DNA of 64,000 nt, from assembly GCA_017569305.1 (NCBI GenBank), contig CP069418.1:434001-498000 (forward strand), given 5' to 3'. Both the position numbers and the translations under genes were made by a program. The notes under the pieces are model-generated. The model had not been told where the DNA came from and ran no database searches. It was given only the letters and a program-made list of their open reading frames with translations. Positions 7,617 through 15,576 of the stretch are shown here, piece after piece. How positions within the stretch are numbered: position 1 is the first letter of the stretch; each line of letters opens with the position of its first letter. The DNA is from Clostridiales bacterium FE2011 (GTDB taxonomy: Bacteria; Bacillota; Clostridia; Christensenellales; Aristaeellaceae).

Positions 7617-10022
7617 TCAGTCAATTCTCAGGATCAACCGCAGAACGTTCACTGCGGCTTTTTCCATTTCTTCCCGCGTCAGCACGCCCTTCTCCAGGGC
7701 CTCCAGCAGCCGCTCCGGGAAACCGGTGGCCATCTTCATGTCGTTGCCGGCTGCCACTTCCTTGTAGTGCTCGCCCAGGGTCCACCAGTCGGTGGTCACC
7801 ATACCGTCAAAGCCCCACTCCTCACGAAGGATGCCGGTCAGCATGTCCTTGTATTCGCTGGCCCGGTGGCCGTTCACGATGTTGTAGCTGGACATGAGGG
7901 ACCAGGGATGGGCTTCCTTCACCACGATCTCAAACTGCCGCAGGTAGATTTCCCGGATGGCCCGCTCGGAAACCCGGGCGTCGCAGTTGCGGCGGTTGGT
8001 TTCCTTGTTGTTCAGGGCAAAGTGCTTCGGCGTGGCCGCGATATGCTCGCTCTGCACGCCCCGGACCAGGCCCGCGGCCTGCTTGCCCGCCAGCAGCGGA
8101 TCCTCGGAATAATACTCAAAGTTCCGGCCGCACAGCGGGTTCCGGTGAATGTTCACCCCGGGCGCCAGCCAGACCATGATGTTGTTTTCCTTGGCTTCCT
8201 GCGCCACCGCGGTACCTACCTCGCCGCACAGTTCCGGATCCCAGCTGGCTGCCAGCAGCGTGGAACAGGGGAAGGCGGTGGTGGTCACGCCGATGTCCTT
8301 ATGGAAGCGGATGCCCGCAGGGCCGTCCGCCGTCATGATGTTGGGAATGCCGTAAACCGGGTTGTTACCATAGCCGAAGGTGTTTGCCAGGCCCACATTG
8401 GGCTGTCCGCCCAGCAGGGCCGCCAGGTCTTCCGCCGGCAGCGCGGCCACAAAGGCCTCCAGGGTCATCTTCCCTTCCGCCACGTCCTTCAGCTTCATGC
8501 CGTCCTTGGGGGCAAAATGGCTGATCCGCGGAATCGCCCGGGTCTCCGGATTGGCAAAGAGCACTTCCGGCGTCATGGGTGCCAGCGCGGTATAGTTGAA
8601 ATCATTGCAGGGGGCAGTGGGCAGCTTCTCATAGCTGCCGTCCGCCCGGAGACGCTTCTCCAGGTTAGTGGGCACCATGCGGGCAGTCAGCTGTTCGGTC
8701 ACCCGGTCTTCCGCCAGAATCCAGGTTTCCTCCGCCCAGGCGCCGTCCCGGACACTGGTGCCGATGAAGAACCGGTATTCGCCCTTTTCCAGCACGCGGG
8801 CGGAACGGGCCACCTTGCCCAGGTCGTCATAGCTGGCCATCTGGGAAAGCGGGAAACGGATTGCAATCTCTTCCGTCTCACCGGGCGCCAGGAGCTTCGT
8901 CTTCCTGTATCCGGCCAGTTCCTTCGCGGGCTTGCCCAGCAGGCCCTGGGGCGCGCTGAAGTAAACCTGCACAACCTCCCGGCCCGGGCAGCCTCCGTCA
9001 TTGGTCACCTTCACCCGGATTTCCGCCTCGTCCTCCGTGAAGCTCACCTGCTGCTCCGAGAGGGAGAAGCGGGTGTAGCTGAGGCCGAAACCGAAGGGAT
9101 AAACCACTTTCTCCGCTGCCCCGGCAATGGTCTCAAAGTACCGGTAGCCGACGTAGATATCCTCTGTATAGTTCACATAGGTGTCGCTGTCATAAAAATC
9201 CACACATCCGGGATAATCATCCAGTTTTTCCGCCAGGGTATCCGGCAGTTTGCCGGAAGGGCAGGTCACGCCGGCCAGCAGCTCCGCCGCGGCGCAGGCT
9301 CCCTCCATGCCGCCCTGGAAGGCCAGGAGCAGGCCCTGGATCCGGGGATTGTTCCGGAAGCAGGCAGTTTCCATCATCCCGCCGGTATTCAGCACCACGA
9401 TGACCTTGTCAAAGGCTTGGCTGACAGTTTCCACCATAGTGCGCTCTGCGTCGGAAAGATAGAAATCTCCCCGTTCAAAGAGCACGTCGCTCATACTGAC
9501 CGCGTCGCCGGTCACCGGATCCTTCCGGGTGATCTTCGCCCGGTCAGACTTCCGATCCCAGTCCTCGCCGGAGAAACGGCTGATGGAGATAACGGCGGTA
9601 TCCGTAAACTCCCGGGCTTCCTGCAGCAGGACTTCCGGCACCGGCGGCTCCGCCACCATGCCCGGCACCCAGTGATCCTCATACTGGGCGGCCACATAGT
9701 TCCGGTAATACTTCATGGTGCCCGGATAAACGGCTTCCTCGCCCATTACTTCAATCATCCCGTCAAACATGTCCCGAACATAGGCCACGGTCACGTCGCC
9801 GCTTCCGCCGCCGCCCTTGACATAGTCCGCGGACGCTTTACCGAAGAGCGCCACCCTGCAGCCATGCCGCAGCGGCAGAACGCCCTGGTTTTTGAGCAGC
9901 ACCATACCTTCCCCCGCAGCCCTGCGGGAAAGGGCAATATTTTCCTTGCCTGCGGTTACCCGCTTTCCGTCTTTTCCAAGGGGAATACCGGGCAGATAAC
10001 GCGCGCGAATCCACTTCTCCAT
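7617..10022 (-). CDS. Glycoside hydrolase family 3 with permuted domain order
   Basis: 801 residues, cytoplasmic (no signal peptide), start supported by CAGGAGG. The domain order is reversed relative to classical GH3 enzymes. The alpha/beta sandwich domain comes first (GMVLLKNQGVLPL at 39-51, then FGFGLSYT), followed by a fibronectin-III-like domain near 330-420. The catalytic barrel is last, about 480-801 (MTADGPAGIRF, PKHFALNNKETNRR, GFDGMVTTDWW). Asp745 in VTTDWW is the expected nucleophile. It likely hydrolyses beta-linked (possibly alpha-L-arabino or beta-gluco) oligosaccharides imported into the cell; the exact sugar is unknown. The gene is monocistronic and bracketed by paired-hairpin repeats. 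Confidence 0.93.
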   Translation of the reverse strand: MEKWIRARYLPGIPLGKDGKRVTAGKENIALSRRAAGEGMVLLKNQGVLPLRHGCRVALFGKASADYVKGGGGSGDVTVAYVRDMFDGMIEVMGEEAVYPGTMKYYRNYVAAQYEDHWVPGMVAEPPVPEVLLQEAREFTDTAVISISRFSGEDWDRKSDRAKITRKDPVTGDAVSMSDVLFERGDFYLSDAERTMVETVSQAFDKVIVVLNTGGMMETACFRNNPRIQGLLLAFQGGMEGACAAAELLAGVTCPSGKLPDTLAEKLDDYPGCVDFYDSDTYVNYTEDIYVGYRYFETIAGAAEKVVYPFGFGLSYTRFSLSEQQVSFTEDEAEIRVKVTNDGGCPGREVVQVYFSAPQGLLGKPAKELAGYRKTKLLAPGETEEIAIRFPLSQMASYDDLGKVARSARVLEKGEYRFFIGTSVRDGAWAEETWILAEDRVTEQLTARMVPTNLEKRLRADGSYEKLPTAPCNDFNYTALAPMTPEVLFANPETRAIPRISHFAPKDGMKLKDVAEGKMTLEAFVAALPAEDLAALLGGQPNVGLANTFGYGNNPVYGIPNIMTADGPAGIRFHKDIGVTTTAFPCSTLLAASWDPELCGEVGTAVAQEAKENNIMVWLAPGVNIHRNPLCGRNFEYYSEDPLLAGKQAAGLVRGVQSEHIAATPKHFALNNKETNRRNCDARVSERAIREIYLRQFEIVVKEAHPWSLMSSYNIVNGHRASEYKDMLTGILREEWGFDGMVTTDWWTLGEHYKEVAAGNDMKMATGFPERLLEALEKGVLTREEMEKAAVNVLRLILRID

Positions 10023-10069
10023 ACAGATCCTCCTGAACTATTCCACCGTTTTTTCAGTCACCAAGGTAT

Positions 10070-10098
10070 GATATATCTTAGAGCAAGCTTTAAGTCAA
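10070..10098 (-). promoter_or_regulatory. Sigma-A promoter of the GH3 gene
   Basis: Minus-strand TTGACT (10093-10098) and TATATC (10070-10075) with a 17-base spacer, about 40 bases upstream of the ATG. Confidence 0.65.
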
Positions 10099-10130
10099 GA
10101 GATTATTTATGCTTCCCGGTCGAAAATGGA

Positions 10131-10204
10131 CGTGACTGTAGGGACAGTACGTTCCTGTCACGATTTTTGAAAAAAATGTGACAGAAGGTCTGTCCCTCTG
10201 TCAC
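10131..10204. repeat. Paired-hairpin GTGACA repeat, copy 2
   Basis: Two hairpins: CGTGAC / GTCACG (10131-10162) and GTGACAGA / TCTGTCAC (10178-10204), separated by a T/A spacer. Same layout as the copy at 7519-7594. It sits between the GH3 promoter and the polyphosphate kinase promoter. Confidence 0.75.
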
Positions 10205-10220
10205 GTCCTCTTCCATTCGG

Positions 10221-10249
10221 TTGAAACATCCACCCAAATCCGCTATAAT
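10221..10249 (+). promoter_or_regulatory. Sigma-A promoter of the polyphosphate kinase 2 gene
   Basis: TTGAAA (10221-10226) and TATAAT (10244-10249) with a 17-base spacer; start site about 50 bases before the ATG. Confidence 0.8.
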
Positions 10250-10305
10250 ATCCTCACCTGCAAAACTGCACATTTCCCCCTGTGGACTGAAGGAGGTTCT
10301 TATTT

Positions 10306-11796
10306 ATGCTTCAGGATTTTGAGAAATGCAAACCAGAGGATAAAGATACCCTCAACGCGGAAATCAAAGAGCTGCGTGCCCGCCTGATTGCCACCCAGCA
10401 GCTGCTGCGGGAGAAAAAGCTGCCGGTGCTGGTACTGATCGAAGGCTGGGCCGCTGCCGGCAAAGGCAGCCTCATCAAGGAGATTATCAGCGAGATCGAT
10501 CCCCGCTTCTATAACGTGGTCTCCCCCGCCGTGATTCCGGAAAGCGAATCCCGGTATCCTTTCCTGTACCCCTATGCCTCCGCGATTCCGGAAAACGGCA
10601 AGCTCATCTTCCTGGATTCCGGCTGGATGGAAAACGTGGTCCGCAAGCAGCTGCGGCTGGAAATCTCCAAAGAGGAATACAAGCGCCGTGTCCGGGCCGT
10701 GAACGAGTTTGAGCGCCAGCTGAGGGACGGCGGCTACCTGGTACTGAAGATCTTCCTGCACATTGACAAAGAGGAGCAGTTTGAGCGCCTGAGCGCCCTG
10801 TCGGAAAGCGCGGATACCGAGTGGCGGGTCACCCCGGACGACCTGTGGCAGCACCGGGAATACAAGCAGTTTCTCAAGGCCTATGACGATTTCATGGAGA
10901 AAACCGATGAAACGGTGAAATGGCATATCCTGGACGGCACAAAGAAAAAGGCCGCTGTCCGTGACGCCATGAAGCTGCTGGTGGAAAAGATCGACAAAGC
11001 GCTGGAGAAAGGCCGCTATACCGGCGAACCCTTTGAGGAAGAATTCCCCCTGCTGAAAATGCCGAAACTTTCCGAGGTGGACCTGTCCCCAGCCATTGAG
11101 GAAGAGGAATATAAGAAAGAGCTGAAGAAGCTGCAGAAGCGTCTGAGCGAGCTGCACAACGTCATTTACCGTAAGAAGATCCCTGTGATCCTCTGCTATG
11201 AGGGCTGGGACGCCGCCGGCAAGGGCGGCAACATCCGCCGGGTTGCCTATCCGCTGGATCCCCGGGGCTTTGACGTGCATCCTATTGCCTCCCCCGAACC
11301 CCACGAACTGAACCGCCAGTACCTCTGGCGTTTCTGGACACGGCTTCCCCGCACCGGGCACATTTGCATCTTTGACCGCACATGGTACGGCCGTGTCATG
11401 GTGGAGCGGCTGGAAGGCTTCTGCTCCGAGAAGGACTGGAAGCGGGCCTATAACGAGATCAACGAGTTTGAGCGCCAGCTGACCGACTGGGGCGCCGTGC
11501 TGCTCAAGTTTTGGATCCACATTGACCAGGATACCCAGCTGGCCCGGTTCAACGAGCGGCAGAACACCCCGGAGAAGCAGTGGAAGATCACCGAAGAGGA
11601 CTGGCGGAACCGGGAAAAGTGGCCCCAGTATGAAACCGCGGTGGACGAAATGCTCCAGAAAACCAGCACGGAAAACGCCCCCTGGTTCATCATCGAATCC
11701 AACGACAAACACTACGCCCGGATCAAAGCCCTGCGGATTATTGTGGAAGCGCTGGAAAAAGCCTGCGAATCCCACTTTGAAAACACCTACGGCTGA
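10306..11796 (+). CDS. Two-domain polyphosphate kinase 2 (polyphosphate:AMP phosphotransferase type)
   Basis: 496 residues, the usual length of class II PPK2, with two homologous halves of about 240 residues. Both keep a P-loop: GWAAAGKGS at 47-55 and GWDAAGKGG near 301. The lid motif is intact only in the second half (FDRTWYGRVMVERLEG). In the first half the same place reads LDSGWMENVV, so the C-terminal half is probably the active one, as known for this class. The enzyme transfers phosphate from polyphosphate to AMP, or related nucleotides, in the cytoplasm. It has its own promoter, an AAGGAGG site and a terminator 30 bases after the stop. Confidence 0.93.
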   Translation: MLQDFEKCKPEDKDTLNAEIKELRARLIATQQLLREKKLPVLVLIEGWAAAGKGSLIKEIISEIDPRFYNVVSPAVIPESESRYPFLYPYASAIPENGKLIFLDSGWMENVVRKQLRLEISKEEYKRRVRAVNEFERQLRDGGYLVLKIFLHIDKEEQFERLSALSESADTEWRVTPDDLWQHREYKQFLKAYDDFMEKTDETVKWHILDGTKKKAAVRDAMKLLVEKIDKALEKGRYTGEPFEEEFPLLKMPKLSEVDLSPAIEEEEYKKELKKLQKRLSELHNVIYRKKIPVILCYEGWDAAGKGGNIRRVAYPLDPRGFDVHPIASPEPHELNRQYLWRFWTRLPRTGHICIFDRTWYGRVMVERLEGFCSEKDWKRAYNEINEFERQLTDWGAVLLKFWIHIDQDTQLARFNERQNTPEKQWKITEEDWRNREKWPQYETAVDEMLQKTSTENAPWFIIESNDKHYARIKALRIIVEALEKACESHFENTYG

Positions 11797-11823
11797 GGCA
11801 CAAAGAAACAGTCAAAGAAAACA

Positions 11824-11855
11824 GGATGCTGCCGCAAGGCAGCATCCCATTTCTT
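11824..11855 (+). terminator. Terminator of the polyphosphate kinase gene
   Basis: Perfect 10-bp stem GGATGCTGCC / GGCAGCATCC with a GCAA loop, followed by CATTTCTTT. Confidence 0.75.
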
Positions 11856-11984
11856 TGGAGGTATGTTCATGGTATATCATTCGGGCTGGCATATCCCGAT
11901 TGATACCGCTTGGCAGTTAGGCTTAACTAACCGTTGACATGATATCAAATTATTCTCCCTTCGTCAACAGAAAATATCACTTTT

Positions 11985-13337
11985 TTATTCAGCGATTTCC
12001 GTTTTTCCCTTCACCAGCACGCTCCGCGAATACCGGATAATCAGCAGTGTGGAGCACAGGATCCATCCCACGGGATAGGCCAGCGCCACGGCCAGGAACC
12101 CGGCACCCAGCGTCTTCGTTACCGCCAGGTAAATCTGCCGGAAAACCACGAAGGAGGCCAGCATGATTACCGTCGGCATGGTGGCGTCTCCCACGCCCCG
12201 CAGGGCACCGGCATAGATCTGGTTGAAGCAGATGGCGATATAGAACGGCGTCACAATCCGGATAAAGCGAATGCCGTAATCAATCACTTCTTCCTCAGGG
12301 GAGAAGAAATTCATCAGCGGCCTGGCCAGCAGGAACACAGCCAGTCCCAGTACCGCGGTGGAAACCAGGCTCATCACCGTGGCTGTCCGCACGCCTTCCC
12401 GGGCACGCGGGATCTTCTTCGCGCCCCAGTTCTGGCCCACAAAGGTGGTGGAAGACATGCTGATGCTCTGCACCGGGATCAGGGCAAAGGCGTCGATCTT
12501 GCCGTACACGCCGTAGCCCGCCATGCAGGCGGAGCCGAACTGGTTGATGTAGGACTGGACGAACACATTGGAGAAGGAGGTCACCGCCGCCTGGATGCTG
12601 CTGGGCAGGCCGATCTTCAGGATCATCGACAGGGACCGCTTGTCCACGCAGAGCTTCCTCCAGCGGATACCGTAGTTCCCCTTCTCCTTTGTCAGGGTGA
12701 ACATGATCAGCAGGGCGGACAGAATCTGAGACAGCACCGTGGCATAGGCCACGCCGTCCACGCCCATACCGAAGGCCAGCACAAACAGCAGATCCAGCAC
12801 CGTGTTCAGCAGGGCGGAAATAATCAGGAAAATCAGGGGTCTTCGGGAATCCCCCACCGCTCGCAGGATGCCGCTGCCCAGGTTATAGAACAGCACCCCG
12901 GACACCCCGCCGAAGTAGATGGTCAGATAGCAGGAGCTTTCCGGCATCACGTCCTCCGGCGTCTGCATGAAGCGAAGCATGGGGTTGATAATCATCAGGC
13001 CGAAAACCGTCGCCAGCAGGCTGACCACAAAGGTCAGGGCCACGGTGGTATGCACGGCCTTGCTGAGGCCTTCGTCATCATGGGCGCCGTACCGCTGGGA
13101 AATCACCACCGACGCGCCGGTGGCCAGGCCTGCGCAGAAGCCCACGATGGTATTGATAATCGGTCCCGTGGAGCCGACCGCCGCCTGGGCTTCCTGCCCG
13201 ACGAACTGGCCCACCACCAGGGTATCCACCGTATTGTACAGTTGTTGGAAGAGCAGTCCGATGGCCATGGGAATCGAGAATTGCAGCATATGCTTCCAGA
13301 TATTTCCCTCGGTCATATCCAGATCCAGCCGGGCCAC
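11985..13337 (-). CDS. MATE family efflux transporter
   Basis: 450 residues, 12 predicted membrane spans, start GTG at 13335-13337 with GGAGGGG five bases upstream. The N-terminal IPMAIGLLFQQLYNTVDTLVVGQFVG and the internal repeat of the two six-helix halves are typical of the NorM/VmrA-like MatE branch in Clostridia. It exports cationic drugs or metabolites in exchange for Na+ or H+; the substrate is not predictable. The upstream methyltransferase gene ends in a terminator, and a promoter lies at 13370-13397, so it is transcribed alone. Confidence 0.93.
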   Translation of the reverse strand: MARLDLDMTEGNIWKHMLQFSIPMAIGLLFQQLYNTVDTLVVGQFVGQEAQAAVGSTGPIINTIVGFCAGLATGASVVISQRYGAHDDEGLSKAVHTTVALTFVVSLLATVFGLMIINPMLRFMQTPEDVMPESSCYLTIYFGGVSGVLFYNLGSGILRAVGDSRRPLIFLIISALLNTVLDLLFVLAFGMGVDGVAYATVLSQILSALLIMFTLTKEKGNYGIRWRKLCVDKRSLSMILKIGLPSSIQAAVTSFSNVFVQSYINQFGSACMAGYGVYGKIDAFALIPVQSISMSSTTFVGQNWGAKKIPRAREGVRTATVMSLVSTAVLGLAVFLLARPLMNFFSPEEEVIDYGIRFIRIVTPFYIAICFNQIYAGALRGVGDATMPTVIMLASFVVFRQIYLAVTKTLGAGFLAVALAYPVGWILCSTLLIIRYSRSVLVKGKTEIAE

Positions 13338-13369
13338 AGAATCCCCTCCTCCCTTTCATGTGGACACCC

Positions 13370-13397
13370 ATTATAGCAGAGGAATCCAAAAACGCAA
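13370..13397 (-). promoter_or_regulatory. Sigma-A promoter of the MATE gene
   Basis: Minus-strand TTGCGT (13392-13397) and TATAAT (13370-13375), 16-base spacer. Confidence 0.7.
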
Positions 13398-13422
13398 GAA
13401 AAAAGGAATGCCGAAGCATTCC
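13398..13422 (-). terminator. Terminator of the 13.4-14.1 kb methyltransferase
   Basis: Stem GGAATGC / GCATTCC with a four-base loop, followed by TTTTTTC on the minus strand. It abuts the MATE promoter. Confidence 0.75.
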
Positions 13423-13444
13423 GATGAATTCATCATTCACTTTT

Positions 13445-14083
13445 TCAGCTTTCCCAGTTCCGGATCACCATAGTGTACTGTCCTTTCCGGTCGTCCGGAT
13501 CCTCCAGCATCACATAAGGCTTGCCGGTCATTTCTCCCAGTTCCTCCGGAGTATAGGGATGGTGGACTCTCCCTTTCCATTTGCCTTCCGTATAGAGATA
13601 GTCCCCGTCCTCATTCACGGTATGGGGCTCCGTCTCATACTCTTCATCCGGCCCGTCCACCGACGCGATCACGCAGCCGCCCGGCCGGGTAATCCGGCAC
13701 AGCTCCTGCACGGCCTTCTTTGCTTCCTGAAGCGGCATATGATCCAGCACGTCCATGCATACCACCGCGTCAAAAGCGTGATCCTCATATCCGGTTTTCA
13801 TCACCCCGGCTGCGCGGAAATCCCCGTAATACCCTTTCTTTTTCAGCAGATCCGAGGAGATCTCCGCCGCCTTCGCGGAAATATCAAAACCGGATACGGA
13901 GAACCCGTTCGCGGCCAGCTTCAGGGAGAACAGCCCGCAGCCACAGCCGGCATCGCATACCGATACCGCCCCGCGCTTATGCAGGTACCTGATCACCGCA
14001 TCCGGCGTCAGGTCACACTTTTTCACATAAGCCGTGATCCGCTTCTGGTCTGTTGCTTCCCAGATTTCATCCCAATACATCAT
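13445..14083 (-). CDS. SAM-dependent methyltransferase, UbiG-like
   Basis: 212 residues. Motif I is VCDAGCGCGLFSL at 42-54, then VSGFDIS (acidic loop 2), DAVVCMDVLDHM (motif II) and ITRPGGCVIAS (motif III): a complete class I Rossmann methyltransferase. The C-terminal 60 residues (HHPYTPEELGEMTG) form a small cap of the kind found in UbiG-like enzymes. The substrate is unknown. The ribosome binding site is weak (GGGTGAT). The leader carries a GTGACAGAA hairpin, and a promoter is at 14161-14189. Confidence 0.88.
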   Translation of the reverse strand: MMYWDEIWEATDQKRITAYVKKCDLTPDAVIRYLHKRGAVSVCDAGCGCGLFSLKLAANGFSVSGFDISAKAAEISSDLLKKKGYYGDFRAAGVMKTGYEDHAFDAVVCMDVLDHMPLQEAKKAVQELCRITRPGGCVIASVDGPDEEYETEPHTVNEDGDYLYTEGKWKGRVHHPYTPEELGEMTGKPYVMLEDPDDRKGQYTMVIRNWES

Positions 14084-14101
14084 ATCACCCGTCGTTTATT
14101 A

Positions 14102-14128
14102 GTGACAGAAAGAAAAGCTTCTGTCACC
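14102..14128. repeat. GTGACA hairpin in the methyltransferase leader
   Basis: GTGACAGAA / TTCTGTCAC arms around a short loop, same arm sequence as the hairpins at 7.5, 10.1 and 20.6 kb. It lies between the promoter and the start codon of the gene ending at 13445. Confidence 0.6.
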
Positions 14129-14160
14129 AATTAATACGTTTTTACTTGACTTCTGTCATT

Positions 14161-14189
14161 ATTCTATACCAACATTGCAAATTATGCAA
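14161..14189 (-). promoter_or_regulatory. Promoter of the UbiG-like methyltransferase
   Basis: Minus-strand TTGCAT (14184-14189) and TAGAAT (14161-14166), 17-base spacer. Confidence 0.55.
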
Positions 14190-14379
14190 ACACATCTTTA
14201 CAGGAATGTCGTTTTCTCGTTTTTATGTGTGTTCATCTCTTTCAGCTCAGTGTTATAATTCAACTGCCGGTGGAGACAGGTTGCGAGACGCTGTATTCTG
14301 TTTTCCCGGCTCACAGGGTATCCTGCAGGGGAACAACGCGAAGGCAGGCAGCAAACCGCTTGCCGGAAAGGAGCTGACC

Positions 14380-15048
14380 ATGAACTTTGGCAGCAATCTC
14401 AGAAAGCTCCGGAAGGAGAAAAACCTGACCCAGGAAGCCCTGGCCGAATGCCTCAATGTATCCGCACAGACCGTGAGCAAGTGGGAGAACGGCGCCTCCA
14501 TGCCGGATATTTCCCTCCTGCCCCTGCTGGCGGACTATTTCCAGGTGTCAGTGGATTCCCTGCTGATGCATGACGCCGCGCAGCGCCTGCAGGACGTCCG
14601 GAATCTCGGCAAGGAAATCCGCGCCCTGGCTGAAGCCGGGAAAAAAGCCGAAGCCTACACCCGGCTGAAAGCCTCCATGAACCAGTGGAAGTTATCCGTT
14701 TCCGTGAACCACCTGATGAGCTGGACAGCCCGTCAGTACGCCTTGGAATGCACCGGTGCAGACCGCACCCGCCTGCTGGAGGAAGCCATCTCCTGGGCAG
14801 ACAGGACTATCTTCCTGGACTGCGGAGAAACCGGAAGAACAGTACAGGCAAAAATGTCCAAGTGCTATTGCCTGATGGAATTGGACCGCCGGCAGGAGGC
14901 AAGGAATATCGCAGAATCCCTGCCCTCCCTCTATTCCTCCCGGGAAATCGTCCTGTCCAGGATCACTTCAGGAGATGAACAGCAGCAATTTATTCAATCC
15001 GCCCTGCAGGATCTTGATGAACTGAAAGCATCCCTCCGGGCGCTGTAA
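14380..15048 (+). CDS. XRE-family transcriptional regulator with helical C-terminal domain
   Basis: 222 residues from the ATG at 14380, which has GGAAAGGAG upstream; a longer in-frame ORF exists but has no ribosome binding site. Residues 5-60 are a Cro/C1 helix-turn-helix (LTQEALAECLNVSAQTVSKWENG, split by eye into helices 2 and 3). The remaining 160 residues are alpha-helical with TPR-like spacing (AEAGKKAEAYTRL, ARNIAESLPSLYSS), a layout used for peptide or protein sensing in other XRE regulators. A TATAAT box at 14254-14259 is a plausible promoter. Targets are unknown; the gene stands alone. Confidence 0.85.
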   Translation: MNFGSNLRKLRKEKNLTQEALAECLNVSAQTVSKWENGASMPDISLLPLLADYFQVSVDSLLMHDAAQRLQDVRNLGKEIRALAEAGKKAEAYTRLKASMNQWKLSVSVNHLMSWTARQYALECTGADRTRLLEEAISWADRTIFLDCGETGRTVQAKMSKCYCLMELDRRQEARNIAESLPSLYSSREIVLSRITSGDEQQQFIQSALQDLDELKASLRAL

Positions 15049-15062
15049 TAATGCCAACCCAG

Positions 15063-15090
15063 GCTGACAGGATTATCCTGTCAGCTTTTT
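15063..15090 (+). terminator. Bidirectional terminator between the XRE gene and the zinc-ribbon gene
   Basis: GCTGACAGGAT / ATCCTGTCAGC palindrome followed by TTTTT. The convergent zinc-ribbon gene ends inside it. The same GCTGACAGG stem recurs at 23840 and 24351. Confidence 0.85.
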
Positions 15091-15347
15091 GATTCTTCAA
15101 CGATCAGATGCTTTTTATCTTTCAGCCGCAGCCCGAACACCGCCCCGCACTTCCGGCAGGCCAGCGCCCGCACCCCGCAGCCCCGGGGAACCACCGTCTC
15201 CTGGATGGCAGGAACAAAAGCTACGCCGGCGGTCGCCATAAGATCGCCTTCAATGATTTTGTCACTGCCGCATTCCGGGCACCTGGCTGTTCTGAGCCTT
15301 TCCTCGTCCTGCCCGGCATTATAGGTATCCCAAAGTCCTTTACGCAT
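15081..15347 (-). CDS. Small zinc-ribbon protein
   Basis: 88 residues from the ATG at 15347 (AGGAGGGG upstream); an earlier in-frame ATG has no site. Two cysteine pairs, CPECGS near 22 and CRKCGA near 64, form a likely zinc ribbon, with a hydrophobic stretch (AGVAFVPAIQETVVP) between. The basic C-terminus ends in KDKKHLIVEESKS. No family was recognised. It could be a nucleic-acid or protein adaptor. The gene ends within the shared terminator. Confidence 0.6.
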   Translation of the reverse strand: MRKGLWDTYNAGQDEERLRTARCPECGSDKIIEGDLMATAGVAFVPAIQETVVPRGCGVRALACRKCGAVFGLRLKDKKHLIVEESKS

Positions 15348-15507
15348 CCTGTTCCCCTCCTTCCATCTGTCAGGATGTTCCATTCTTTGCTATTATTGTG
15401 CCCGATTTCGGCAGATGAATACAGAACCACATCCGAAAAATAAACAGCGTTATTTTTCCGGCATTGCCTTAATCCCAAAAAAATCACAAAACTTGTTTTG
15501 AAAATTA

Positions 15508-15544
15508 TTGACAAACGATAATTTTATGATATTATGATTATCGT
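15508..15544 (+). promoter_or_regulatory. Promoter with overlapping operator dyad for the DUF2975-XRE unit
   Basis: TTGACA (15508-15513) and TATTAT (15530-15535) with a 16-base spacer. A perfect 8-bp inverted repeat, ACGATAAT at 15515-15522 and ATTATCGT at 15537-15544, brackets the -10 box. A dimeric repressor bound there would block polymerase. The XRE protein of the same operon is the obvious candidate. Confidence 0.75.
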
Positions 15545-15576
15545 AAAACAATAATTCATCAAACGGGGTGATCTCT

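Noticed and set aside
7767..10181. Long plus-strand open frame of about 800 codons
   Set aside because: Antisense shadow of the GH3 gene, which has all expected motifs.
11863..11937. 24-codon frame after the polyphosphate kinase terminator, with GGAGG nearby
   Set aside because: No promoter of its own, lies behind a terminator and shows no motif; probably chance.
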